Assembly: GCF_052114085.1 (NCBI RefSeq) | Contig: NZ_JBFREB010000001.1 | Coordinates: 3,472,001 to 3,536,000 of the forward strand | From: Leifsonia sp052114085 | GTDB lineage: Bacteria > Actinomycetota > Actinomycetes > Actinomycetales > Microbacteriaceae | DNA length: 64,000 nt | Direction: 5' to 3' | Part shown: positions 45,192 through 53,402 of the stretch, in pieces | Layout of the letters: the number at the start of each line of letters is the position of its first letter | Position numbering within the stretch: the stretch's first letter is position 1 | Notes under the pieces: generated by a model | What the model saw: only the letters and a program-made list of their open reading frames with translations | What the model was told of the DNA's origin: nothing | Database searches by the model: none | Position numbers and translations under genes: made by a program

Positions 45192-45449
45192 TCACCCCAC
45201 CTGCGGGACCAGAGCCTTCAGGGCCCGCAGTTCGTCGTCGAAGACGAGCGGCACGGCGAGGTTCAGCACCAGTCCGATCCCGACCGTCAGCAGCGCAAGA
45301 CCGGCCGCGACCACGACAAGCGTCACCGCCAGCTGCAGGTAGGCGTTCCCGGTGACGGCGGCGAGCAACCCCCGCGCTCGCCGCCGTGCCGGTACCGATG
45401 GCGTTCGGAGCGTTGGTGCGGTTCGCAGTCCGTGGCCCAGCGTCGTCAT
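45192..45449 (-). CDS. Small membrane protein, hypothetical
   Basis: The 85-residue product has an Arg-rich N-terminus, then a long hydrophobic segment (residues ~30-66) containing one or two spans, and a short acidic tail. It resembles the start of actinobacterial membrane sensor domains, but this is only an impression. Operator-like palindromes lie about 110 bases upstream. Confidence 0.6.
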   Translation of the reverse strand: MTTLGHGLRTAPTLRTPSVPARRRARGLLAAVTGNAYLQLAVTLVVVAAGLALLTVGIGLVLNLAVPLVFDDELRALKALVPQVG

Positions 45450-45554
45450 CGGTCTCCCCCTTCGCGTCGAAGCCGCGAGCCGAGTGCTCGAGCCGACAGG
45501 AACGAGTCAACCGTTCCGGGAACGCGCGGGCATCGCCCGGAGGTCGGGGGAGGG

Positions 45555-45596
45555 TCATCCCTCGGGATGATCCGGCGGGATGATCCGGGCGGGATG
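45555..45596. repeat. Palindrome and repeated GGGATGA motifs
   Basis: TCATCCC-TC-GGGATGA is a 7-bp inverted repeat at 45555-45570. GGGATG(A) recurs at 45564, 45577 and 45591, at 13- to 14-base steps. The array lies between the small membrane protein start (45449) and the MerR gene stop (45597), and looks like an operator. Confidence 0.55.
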
Positions 45597-45995
45597 TCAG
45601 GACGCGGAAACGGTGCACCCGCACGCGTGCATGGGCTCGGGGATGCGGTGCTCCGCCCCGCTGAGGCGCCGGGCCAGCAGGGTGCGCCGGGCCTCCAGCT
45701 GCGCGATGGCCGCATCCAGCTCCGCCAGGCCGTCCCGATAGGCGTCGCGCGAGGCGGGGCACTCGTCGCTGTGCGCGTGGCCGGAACCGAGACAGTCGAT
45801 GAACGGTCGCGCCTTGCCCGGCGGGATTCCGGTCGCCGCCAGCTCTCGGATCTCGCGCACGACGCGCAGGTGATCGTCGCCGTACTCTCGGTAGCCGTTG
45901 CCCAGCCGTGCGGGCGAGACCAGCCCGAGCCGCTCGTAGTAGCGCACGGCCTTCACCGTCACCCCGGCCTGTTCGGCCAGTTCGCTGATGCGCAT
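45597..45995 (-). CDS. MerR-family transcriptional regulator
   Basis: This 132-residue regulator starts with the MerR winged helix (MRISELAEQAGVTVKAVRYYERLGLV), followed by a dimerisation helix. Cysteines occur in FIDCLGSG, DECPAS and the C-terminal HACGC, with nearby histidines, which suggests metal or thiol sensing (ZntR/CueR-like). The ATG at 45995 is at the family start. No metal transporter is adjacent; copper genes occur 15 kb away. Confidence 0.9.
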   Translation of the reverse strand: MRISELAEQAGVTVKAVRYYERLGLVSPARLGNGYREYGDDHLRVVREIRELAATGIPPGKARPFIDCLGSGHAHSDECPASRDAYRDGLAELDAAIAQLEARRTLLARRLSGAEHRIPEPMHACGCTVSAS

Positions 45996-46098
45996 GTCGT
46001 CCTCCGCCGTCAGCGTAGACCCTGACCCGCGGGTCAGGGTCAACGTCGCACGAACGGAGGTTGCGGAACTCCTCCGCACCGACGGATCAGCAGAGGGG

Positions 46099-46536
46099 TC
46101 AGCCGGAGCGGACGGCCGCGCCGATGATGGCGAGCAGACTCTCGCGGAGGTTCGTGAGCTCAGCCACCGGTAGCCCGAGCCGCTCGACGATGCGCGGCGG
46201 GATCTTCTCCGCCTCGGCGCGCAGCGCACGGCCGCTCTCGGTCAGCCGCACCTCAAGCGCCCGCTCGTCGGCGAGGCTCCGACGGCGTTGGATATAGCCG
46301 GTCGCCTCCAGCCGCTTGAGGAGGGGCGACAGGGTGGCAGGCTCGAGGGCGAGCGCATCGCTGAGGTTCTTCACCGAGCGCGGTTCCTGCTCCCACAAGG
46401 CGAGCATCACCAGGTACTGCGGATGCGTCAGCGAGAGCGGCTCCAGCACCGGACGATAGAGGGCGATGACGCTGCGGGCGGCGACGGCGAGACCGAAGCA
46501 CACCTGGTTCTCGAGCGCGAGGACGTCGTCTGACAC
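46099..46536 (-). CDS. MarR-family regulator, OhrR type
   Basis: This 145-residue protein begins with ALENQVCFGLAVAARSVIALYRP, in which the N-terminal Cys matches the redox-sensing cysteine of OhrR, followed by the MarR winged helix (SVKNLSDALALEPATLSPLLKRLEATGYIQRRRS). The GTG at 46536 is chosen because a TACAAT -10 box (46543-46548, minus strand) lies 6 bases upstream, giving a leaderless message. An ATG at 46569 is in frame. No ohr gene is adjacent. Confidence 0.85.
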   Translation of the reverse strand: MSDDVLALENQVCFGLAVAARSVIALYRPVLEPLSLTHPQYLVMLALWEQEPRSVKNLSDALALEPATLSPLLKRLEATGYIQRRRSLADERALEVRLTESGRALRAEAEKIPPRIVERLGLPVAELTNLRESLLAIIGAAVRSG

Positions 46537-46558
46537 CCGGCAATTGTAGGCGGGCGAC

Positions 46559-46801
46559 TCAGTACTCATCGGTCCTGCGCTCGACCCTCTCGCCGGTGGC
46601 CGGGTCGACGATCTCCCGGCGGATGGTGGTCCGCGGGCGGCGGCGCAATGCGAAGGTCAGCGAGATCACGAACACGACCAGGCCAGCGCCCATCAGGATG
46701 TATCCGGTCGTCTTCAGGTCGATCCAACTCACCTGCACCTGCAGCGCGAAGGCGAGGATGAGCCCCACGACGAAGATGAAGATGCCGCTTCCGATGCCCA
46801 T
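46559..46801 (-). CDS. Small membrane protein (DUF6458-like)
   Basis: This 80-residue protein has two membrane spans (GIGSGIFIFVVGLILAFAL and TTGYILMGAGLVVFVISLTF) and a charged C-terminal tail with REIVDPATGERVERRTDEY. Such proteins are widespread in actinobacteria with no known function. The ATG at 46801 is preferred over an upstream GTG at 46810. Confidence 0.8.
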   Translation of the reverse strand: MGIGSGIFIFVVGLILAFALQVQVSWIDLKTTGYILMGAGLVVFVISLTFALRRRPRTTIRREIVDPATGERVERRTDEY

Positions 46802-46896
46802 TGCCGCCACGCTCCCTCACGTCCGTGGGCTCAAGCTACTCCCCGAGCGGGGTCGTGCGCATCACCGTGCTCCGCCACTCGACCAGCCCTCGAGCG

Positions 46897-47712
46897 TCAC
46901 TCCGCGCGAGAGAACTCCGAGGCCTGCGCGACCTGCTCGGGCGTCAGCACGACTCCGGTGTAGCGCTCGAACTGGCGGGCGGCCTGCAGCGCGATGACCT
47001 CGGCGCCCGTGATGACGGCCGTGCCGGATGCTCGCGCGGCGACGATCAGCGGGGTCTCGGACGGGAAGGCGACGACGTCGAAGACGGTGGAGGCGCGCTC
47101 GATGACGGTTTCGCCGAACGCGAGGACGGACTCGGAGTCGCCGCGCATCCCGAGCGGGGTGACGTTGACGATCACGTCGAAGTCCGGCTCCGGTTCTTCG
47201 GCGACCCACTGGTAGTCGTAGCGTTCGGCCAGCGCGGGACCTGCGTCCGCGTTGCGCGCCAGCACCGTGAGGTCGTCGAATCCGGCGCCGCGGAACGCGG
47301 CGACCACGGCCTTCGCCATCCCGCCGGAACCGCGCAGCAGCACACGCTGAGCCGGGTCGACCTCGTGCTCGGCGAGCAGCTGGGCCACTGCCTCGTAGTC
47401 CGTGTTGGATGCCGTGAGCAGGCCGTCCTCGTTGACGACCGTGTTGACCGACTCGATCGCGACGGCGGACGCTTCGAGGTTGTCGACCAGGGGGATGATC
47501 GCCTCCTTGAACGGCATCGACACCGAGCATCCGCGGATGCCGAGCGCCCGGATGCCGCGTACGGCGCCCTCGAGGTCGTCCGTGGTGAATGCCTTGTAGA
47601 CGAAATTCAGGCCGAGCTCGTCGTACAGGAAGTTGTGGAAGCGGGTGCCGATGTTGCTGGGACGACCGGCCAGCGAGATGCAGACCTGCATGTCCTTGTT
47701 CAGGATGGGCAT
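46897..47712 (-). CDS. Shikimate dehydrogenase-family protein
   Basis: This 271-residue protein has the AroE fold. The N-terminal domain has catalytic Lys69 in SMPFKEA and Asp105 in SNTDYEA, and the Rossmann domain has GSGGMAKAV. The substrate-binding segment reads SLAGRPSNIGTRFHN rather than the usual SxSPxxHN, so it may use quinate or another related substrate. No other aromatic-pathway gene is nearby. Confidence 0.9.
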   Translation of the reverse strand: MPILNKDMQVCISLAGRPSNIGTRFHNFLYDELGLNFVYKAFTTDDLEGAVRGIRALGIRGCSVSMPFKEAIIPLVDNLEASAVAIESVNTVVNEDGLLTASNTDYEAVAQLLAEHEVDPAQRVLLRGSGGMAKAVVAAFRGAGFDDLTVLARNADAGPALAERYDYQWVAEEPEPDFDVIVNVTPLGMRGDSESVLAFGETVIERASTVFDVVAFPSETPLIVAARASGTAVITGAEVIALQAARQFERYTGVVLTPEQVAQASEFSRAE

Positions 47713-47776
47713 GGTCCCATCATCCCAGCCGAACCTCGTCCGTGAGGGGCGGTTGCCTCTCGGGCCGTCAGGACGG

Positions 47777-47830
47777 CCTACCTGGAAATTCGTGGGAGAT
47801 CAGAGAGGTTGAAACGACCCTTCAGGTAGG
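47777..47830. repeat. 8-bp inverted repeat upstream of the accessory island
   Basis: CCTACCTG (47777-47784) and CAGGTAGG (47823-47830) are perfect reverse complements separated by 38 bases. They fill the gap between the AroE-like gene start and the island's first gene. An operator is possible. Confidence 0.5.
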
Positions 47831-47838
47831 GTTGACGC

Positions 47839-48597
47839 ATGGCAACCGTGGACGACGTCCAAACTGAGGCGCCTATTCCCTTAGTTACGTGGCAGACAGT
47901 GGTCCGAGCGAACGATCCGACCTCTGATCCCACACGCGCGAGATATCGCACCATGAAGGGTCGTGGCCGAGCGACGGAGGGGGTTCGCGTCCAGCGGCGG
48001 GAGGATGGGCGAGCACGTGGAACGGACACAGTTCACAGCGTCTTAGGAGTTATCGCCGCGTACGCCCGAAGGGCAGATTTCGGTGAGTTGGCGGACGCGC
48101 TGCTCGCTGAAGCTACCGAGCTGGAGCTGCAGTATGGCGAGGCTGTTCGCTCGTCCGACTGGACTGATCGCGATACGACGGGGGCGGTTTATCAAGAGCT
48201 GACTCGGGCGACGTTGCGGGCGCTTCGAACTCACGAAGCCGCATGGAGTTCAATCCTGGTCTATGCCACTGTGAAGTCGGCAACCTCGCGGATAGCGCGC
48301 GTGGAAGAATCCACACCGGAGGGCGAAACTGCGGAAATGGATCTGCCGCGCTCATTGCTCGACTATTGGTCTCTAGGGCAAGGAGACGGGCTCTGGCTGT
48401 TCTGCCAGATACGGGAGTCCAGTGCGTTCTTCGAAGTGCTCCCTACTGCACAGAGCCAGGTTGATCACCTTGAGCGACAAGCCTTCCTGCGTTCGCTGAG
48501 CCCGGAGCGGACGGAAAGGGAAAAGCAGCGTCTGCGAAGGCTTGCCTCGACTGAAGCCGTCGGGCGCCGTGCAGTTCGGAAGCCTGTTCAAGTGTGA
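47839..48597 (+). CDS. Unrecognised protein, accessory island gene 1
   Basis: This 252-residue soluble protein has no signal peptide or membrane span. The N-terminal ~60 residues are basic and probably disordered; the middle is helical (VHSVLGVIAAYARRADFGELADALLAEATELELQYGEA) and the C-terminus is rich in Arg and Lys. Its DNA is visibly more AT-rich, with more TTA/GAA/ACT-type codons than its neighbours, suggesting recent acquisition. Its last bases overlap the next gene (GTGA). I recognise no family. Confidence 0.75.
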   Translation: MATVDDVQTEAPIPLVTWQTVVRANDPTSDPTRARYRTMKGRGRATEGVRVQRREDGRARGTDTVHSVLGVIAAYARRADFGELADALLAEATELELQYGEAVRSSDWTDRDTTGAVYQELTRATLRALRTHEAAWSSILVYATVKSATSRIARVEESTPEGETAEMDLPRSLLDYWSLGQGDGLWLFCQIRESSAFFEVLPTAQSQVDHLERQAFLRSLSPERTEREKQRLRRLASTEAVGRRAVRKPVQV

Positions 48598-49091
48598 ACC
48601 TATCCTGGCGCTTGGCCCGACGAGCTGATCGGACGCTCCTTCAATCGTTCACCTGCACTGTCCACAGACAGCGCGACTGGCGTGTGCCGCACCCTTTCCC
48701 ATGGGAACATGACGTTCAGCGATGGATACGCGATCAGAAGCCACCGCTCGGTGCGACTCGGACTCTCGACCTTGGATTTGACGGCGGTGAGTTGCGGGCG
48801 GTCGCGGCCGTTGAGCACCTTGGCGAGGAATTTGTCCACATACTGGTCGTCGCCCGCGCGGTGGAGATACGCGGTGCTCACCTCGGCTCGCACATAGTGG
48901 AGCACGCGTTAGATCTGGCTGCATCTGCTGTTCCGCCTGAGTTTGAGCATGTGATCGTCAGCGCGAACATTCATCGGCGGAATGCTGCTAGCCAGCTTTG
49001 CTTCGAACGCATTGGGTTCACTCGAGACGTATTCCTGGTGGATCCGAACTTTGAGCAGTGGCTGATCCGACTGGACCTCGAAACCTCTTAG
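48594..49091 (+). CDS. GNAT-like acetyltransferase, accessory island gene 2
   Basis: This 165-residue protein shows a GNAT-like pattern: an acetyl-CoA-binding segment VVARAVEIRGAHLGSHIVEHAL (Arg-Gly-x-x-x-Gly) and the C-terminal motif NIHRRNAASQLCFERIGFTRD, which is like the usual N-xx-A-xx-x-F-E-xx-GF. It starts at a GTG overlapping the stop of the preceding gene, so the two are translationally coupled. The substrate is unknown; a toxin-type or modifying acetyltransferase is possible. Confidence 0.75.
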   Translation: MNLSWRLARRADRTLLQSFTCTVHRQRDWRVPHPFPWEHDVQRWIRDQKPPLGATRTLDLGFDGGELRAVAAVEHLGEEFVHILVVARAVEIRGAHLGSHIVEHALDLAASAVPPEFEHVIVSANIHRRNAASQLCFERIGFTRDVFLVDPNFEQWLIRLDLETS

Positions 49092-49166
49092 GGGTCACCC
49101 GATCGCGGGGTGGACGATTGCGTTCACAGCTTGACTCCAACACGTTGATCATTCACTCTTGACGTC

Positions 49167-50357
49167 ATGACCGCCACTCAGGGGCTGATCCCTCGTGGCG
49201 CACGCAATCCCGGGTCGCAGGGCGCACTGAGGCATCTGAACCAGGAGCGACTCGTCGAGTTCCTCCTTGCCAACGGACCGTCCACCCAGGCTGAGCTGGC
49301 GCGCGGGACCGGCCTGTCCACCGCCACCGTGTCCAACATCGTCCGCGACATGGCGACCAAGGGTGTCGTCGCGACCAGTCCCGTGACGTCCAGTGGGCGG
49401 CGCGCTCTCCTGGTCCAGCTCACCGATACCGGCGACATCGCCGTGGGGGTCGACTTCGGCCGGCGACACGTCCGCATCGTGCTGACGACCCTCGGCTACG
49501 ACGTCCTCGCGGAGGAGCAGGTCGCCCTCGAACCCGGCTACGACGTGCTGGGGGCGGTGGGGGAGGCGTCCACCCTGCTCGACCGGATGCTGGTGGAAGG
49601 GGGCCACGACCGGGAGTCCGTGCTCGCCGTCGGAGTCGGCATCCCGGGCCCCATCGACCGCCGGACCGGCACCGTGCTGCAGGGCGCCATCCTTCCGGAA
49701 TGGGTCGGGATCACCCGGCGCGAGCTGGAGGACGTGTTCGGGTTCCCGGTCGTCGTGGACAACGACGCGAACTTGGGGGCGCTCGCCGAGGTGACCTGGG
49801 GCGCCAACCGGGGGGAGCGCAATCTCATCTTCGTCAAGATCGGCACCGGGATCGGCGCGGGCCTGATCCTGAACGGCCAGCCGTACTACGGGTTCCTCGG
49901 CATCACGGGGGAACTCGGTCACACTCCCGTCGCCGAGCACGGCGTGATCTGCCGGTGCGGCAACCGCGGCTGCCTCGAGACCGTCGCCTCCACGAGCGTC
50001 ATGCTGGAGTCGCTCGGGCGGGGAGCCGGCCGCGCCGCATCCACCGCCGACATCCTGCGGCGGGGACTCGCGCAGGACCCGGCGGTGCTGCGTGTCGTCA
50101 GCGATGCCGGCACGGCGATCGGCCAGGCGATCGGAAACATCGCCAACGTGATCAACCCCGAGCTCGTCCTGATCGGCGGTCCGCTCGTCGGGCTGGGGGA
50201 TGCTCTCCTCGACCCGATCCGGCGCGGAATCCAGCACAATGCGTTGCCGATCATCGCCGGAACCACCACAGTGCGGGTCTCATCCCTCGGCGACCGCGCA
50301 GAGTCGCTCGGTGCGGCGGCGATCGTCATCAAGGGCGCGCTCGCCGGCAACGACTGA
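49167..50357 (+). CDS. ROK-family transcriptional regulator (XylR/NagC type)
   Basis: This 396-residue protein has an N-terminal winged helix (QAELARGTGLSTATVSNIVRDMATKGVV) and a C-terminal ROK domain with VGVDFGRRHVRIV, the IPGPID segment, VDNDANLGALAE, GTGIGAGLI and the zinc motif CRCGNRGCLE. ROK repressors sense sugars and control uptake genes. It is transcribed in the same direction as the sugar ABC transporter 96 bases downstream and probably regulates it. Confidence 0.94.
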   Translation: MTATQGLIPRGARNPGSQGALRHLNQERLVEFLLANGPSTQAELARGTGLSTATVSNIVRDMATKGVVATSPVTSSGRRALLVQLTDTGDIAVGVDFGRRHVRIVLTTLGYDVLAEEQVALEPGYDVLGAVGEASTLLDRMLVEGGHDRESVLAVGVGIPGPIDRRTGTVLQGAILPEWVGITRRELEDVFGFPVVVDNDANLGALAEVTWGANRGERNLIFVKIGTGIGAGLILNGQPYYGFLGITGELGHTPVAEHGVICRCGNRGCLETVASTSVMLESLGRGAGRAASTADILRRGLAQDPAVLRVVSDAGTAIGQAIGNIANVINPELVLIGGPLVGLGDALLDPIRRGIQHNALPIIAGTTTVRVSSLGDRAESLGAAAIVIKGALAGND

Positions 50358-50370
50358 CTGTTATCGCATC

Positions 50371-50414
50371 GTTGTCTTCACTATTTGACGACAACCCAGA
50401 AGATAGCGTTTACT
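50371..50414 (+). promoter_or_regulatory. Promoter and candidate ROK operator before the sugar ABC genes
   Basis: An inverted repeat GTTGTC (50371-50376) / GACAAC (50390-50395) with a 13-base gap overlaps a -35 box TTGACG (50385-50390). A -10-like TTTACT follows at 50409-50414 (18-base spacer). A repressor bound here would block RNA polymerase. Confidence 0.5.
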
Positions 50415-50453
50415 ACTTAGGCACATACATTCCCGAGCCCGCAAGGAGCGACG

Positions 50454-52001
50454 ATGCCGTCGAACGCAGTCATCCTCGAGATGCGCGCGATCACCAAGGA
50501 GTTCCCTGGGGTCAAAGCGCTGGAGGATGTCTCCCTCACCGTGCACGCTAACGAGATCCACGCGATCTGCGGCGAGAACGGTGCGGGGAAGTCCACCCTC
50601 ATGAAGGTTCTCTCCGGCGTCTACCCGTACGGCACGTACTCCGGCGACATCGTCTACCAGGGCGACGTGATGCGCTTCAAGGACATCAAGTCGAGCGAGC
50701 AGCAGGGCATCGTGATCATCCACCAGGAGCTCGCGCTGATCCCCGAGCTGTCGATCACCGAGAACATCTTCCTCGGCAACGAGCCGGGGCGGTTCGGAGT
50801 CATCGACTGGAACGAGGCGAAGACCCGAGCGGTCGAACTCCTCGCCCGGGTCGGCCTGGACGACGACCCCGACACGCAGATCAAGAACATCGGCGTCGGC
50901 AAGCAGCAGCTGGTCGAGATCGCCAAGGCGCTCAACAAGCAGGTGAAGCTGCTCATCCTCGATGAGCCCACCGCCGCGCTGAACGAGGCCGAGTCGGCGC
51001 ACCTCCTCGACCTCATCGTCGGGCTGAAGGGCCGGGGCGTCAGCTCGATCATGATCAGCCACAAGCTCAACGAGATCGAGCAGATCGCCGACCAGATCAC
51101 CATCATCCGCGACGGCCACACGATCGAGACGCTCGACGTCCAGGCCGACGGCGTCGACGAGGACCGCATCATCCGCGGCATGGTCGGCCGCACGCTCGGG
51201 AGCCGCTTCCCGGAGCGCACCCCCGACATCGGAGAGAAGTTCTTCGAAGTGCGCGACTGGGTCGTGCAGCACCCGCAGGTGCCGGACCGTCTTGTCGTCA
51301 AGAACTCCAGCTTCTACGTCCGCCGCGGCGAGATCGTCGGTTTCGCCGGCCTCATGGGCGCCGGCCGCACGGAGCTCGCCATGAGCGTCTTCGGCCACTC
51401 CTACGGCAACTGGGTCTCCGGTGAGATCTACAAGGACGGCAAGGAGATCCAGGTCCGCAACGTCTCCGAGGCCATCGACAACGGTATGGCCTACGTGAGC
51501 GAGGACCGCAAGGTGCTCGGGCTGAACCTCCTCGACGACATCAAGCAGTCCGTCGTCGCCGCCAAGCTGTCGAAGATCGCCAAGCGCGGTGTCGTGGATG
51601 ACCTCCAGGAGTACGCGGTCGCCGACGAGTACCGCAAGCTGCTCCGCATCCGGACGCCCGACGTCGACCGCGGAGTCTCGACGCTCTCCGGCGGCAACCA
51701 GCAGAAGGTCGTCCTGGCCAAGTGGATGTTCACCGACCCGGACGTCCTCATCCTCGACGAGCCGACGCGCGGTATCGACGTCGGCGCCAAGTTCGAGATC
51801 TACGGAATCATCCAGCAGCTCGCCGCGCAGGGGAAGGGCGTCATCGTCATCTCCTCCGAGCTTCCGGAGCTGCTCGGCATCTCCGACCGCATCTACACGA
51901 TCTTCGAGGGTCAGATCACCGACGAGCTTCCCATCGCGGAGGCGACCCCCGAGACTCTCCTGAAAAGCATGACGTCCGCCAAGAAGAGGATTGCCCGATA
52001 G
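50454..52001 (+). CDS. mmsA: Multiple-monosaccharide ABC transporter ATPase
   Basis: This 515-residue protein has two fused ABC domains. The first has Walker A GENGAGKST and LLILDEPTAALNEAE; the second has the degenerate GLMGAGRTE and the signature LSGGNQQK with LILDEPTRGIDVG. This is the arrangement of XylG/GguA-type sugar importers, where it powers uptake with the permease and binding protein next door. The ATG at 50454 follows GCAAGGAG. Three genes share one strand as an operon. Confidence 0.95.
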   Translation: MPSNAVILEMRAITKEFPGVKALEDVSLTVHANEIHAICGENGAGKSTLMKVLSGVYPYGTYSGDIVYQGDVMRFKDIKSSEQQGIVIIHQELALIPELSITENIFLGNEPGRFGVIDWNEAKTRAVELLARVGLDDDPDTQIKNIGVGKQQLVEIAKALNKQVKLLILDEPTAALNEAESAHLLDLIVGLKGRGVSSIMISHKLNEIEQIADQITIIRDGHTIETLDVQADGVDEDRIIRGMVGRTLGSRFPERTPDIGEKFFEVRDWVVQHPQVPDRLVVKNSSFYVRRGEIVGFAGLMGAGRTELAMSVFGHSYGNWVSGEIYKDGKEIQVRNVSEAIDNGMAYVSEDRKVLGLNLLDDIKQSVVAAKLSKIAKRGVVDDLQEYAVADEYRKLLRIRTPDVDRGVSTLSGGNQQKVVLAKWMFTDPDVLILDEPTRGIDVGAKFEIYGIIQQLAAQGKGVIVISSELPELLGISDRIYTIFEGQITDELPIAEATPETLLKSMTSAKKRIAR

Positions 52002-52003
52002 CC

Positions 52004-53347
52004 ATGACCACACAGATTCCCGAGAAGAAGAAGTCCGGCGGTCTCCGCGACCTCGGCAAGATGTTCGGTGGTGGCCAGTCCACCGGTCGGCAGTTCGGCA
52101 TCCTCGGCGCCCTCGTCGTCATCATCCTGCTGTTCGAGGTGCTCACCGGCGGCACCACGCTCGAGCCGGTCAACCTCATCAACCTGGTCAATCAGAACGT
52201 CTACGTCCTGATCCTGGCCATCGGCATGGTGATGGTCATCATCGCGGGCCACATCGACCTGTCGGTCGGATCGGTGGCCGCCCTGGTCGGCATCATCGTC
52301 GCGAAGTCGATGACCGACTGGAACGTGCCGTGGCCGCTCGCAATCGTCCTCGGCCTGGTCGTCGGTGTGCTGATCGGCGCGTGGCAGGGCTGGTGGGTCG
52401 CCTACGTCGGCGTCCCCGCGTTCATCGTCACCCTGGCCGGCATGCTCATCTTCCGCGGCCTGAACCAGCTGATCGGCAGCGCGAACACGATCCCCGTCCC
52501 CGACGGCTTCACCTTCATCGGTGGCGGCTTCCTGCCGGAGTGGGGGCCGAACACCGGCTTCAACAACTCCACCCTGCTGCTCGGCATCCTCATCGCCGTC
52601 GTGATCGCGCTGGCCGAGGTCCGCACCCGCCGCAAGCAGACGAAGATGGGCTCCGAGAAGGCTCCGCTGTGGGTCAGCGTGTTCAAGGTCATCATCCTCG
52701 ACGCCGTCGTCATCTACGCTGCGGTGCTGTTCGGAAGCGGCCGCGTCGGCACCTCGTTCCCCGTCGCCGGTGTGATCCTCGGCGTGCTGATCATCCTGTA
52801 CTCGTTCATCACCCGCAGCACCATCTTCGGTCGCCACATCTACGCGGTCGGCGGCAACTGGCACGCCGCGGAGCTCTCGGGCGTCAAGATCAAGCGCATC
52901 AACTTCTTCGTCATGATGAACATGTCGGTCCTCGCGGCCCTTGCGGGCATGATCGCGGTCGCCCGCTCGGTGTCGTCCGGCCCGCAGGACGGCCTCGGCT
53001 GGGAGCTCGACGCGATCGCGGCCGTGTTCATCGGTGGCGCCGCGGTCTCGGGCGGTATCGGAACCGTGGCCGGCTCCATCATCGGTGGTCTGGTCATCGC
53101 GGTCCTGAACAACGGCCTCCAGCTGCTCGGTGTCACCAGTGACAAGGTCCAGATCATCAAGGGCCTCGTGCTGCTGATCGCGGTCGGTGTGGACGTCTAC
53201 TCCAAGCGTCGCGGAGGCCCGTCGTTGATCGGCAGGATGTTCAACCGCGACAAGACGCAGCAGGCCGACGCCGCCGGCGCCGACCAGCCCGCAGTGGTAC
53301 CGACCGGCGACTCCGCCGAGGACAGCTCCCGCTCGCTGACCTCCTGA
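52004..53347 (+). CDS. mmsB: Multiple-monosaccharide ABC transporter permease
   Basis: This 447-residue XylH/GguB-type permease has about ten membrane spans, starting after a basic cytoplasmic N-terminus. The family segment IIAGHIDLSVGSVAALVG and the late AVFIGGAAVSGGIGTVAGSIIGGLVIAVLNNGLQLLG are clear. The ATG at 52004 lies 2 bases after the ATPase stop. A polar tail of about 35 residues follows the last span. Confidence 0.95.
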   Translation: MTTQIPEKKKSGGLRDLGKMFGGGQSTGRQFGILGALVVIILLFEVLTGGTTLEPVNLINLVNQNVYVLILAIGMVMVIIAGHIDLSVGSVAALVGIIVAKSMTDWNVPWPLAIVLGLVVGVLIGAWQGWWVAYVGVPAFIVTLAGMLIFRGLNQLIGSANTIPVPDGFTFIGGGFLPEWGPNTGFNNSTLLLGILIAVVIALAEVRTRRKQTKMGSEKAPLWVSVFKVIILDAVVIYAAVLFGSGRVGTSFPVAGVILGVLIILYSFITRSTIFGRHIYAVGGNWHAAELSGVKIKRINFFVMMNMSVLAALAGMIAVARSVSSGPQDGLGWELDAIAAVFIGGAAVSGGIGTVAGSIIGGLVIAVLNNGLQLLGVTSDKVQIIKGLVLLIAVGVDVYSKRRGGPSLIGRMFNRDKTQQADAAGADQPAVVPTGDSAEDSSRSLTS

Positions 53348-53402
53348 ATACCTGAGCTTCACCTTCCCCTGCACCAATCACACACAGAGAAAGAGAAACG
53401 CA

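Noticed and set aside
45564..45596. CRISPR-like short repeats
   Set aside because: Units are 13-14 bases with no unique spacers and no cas genes.
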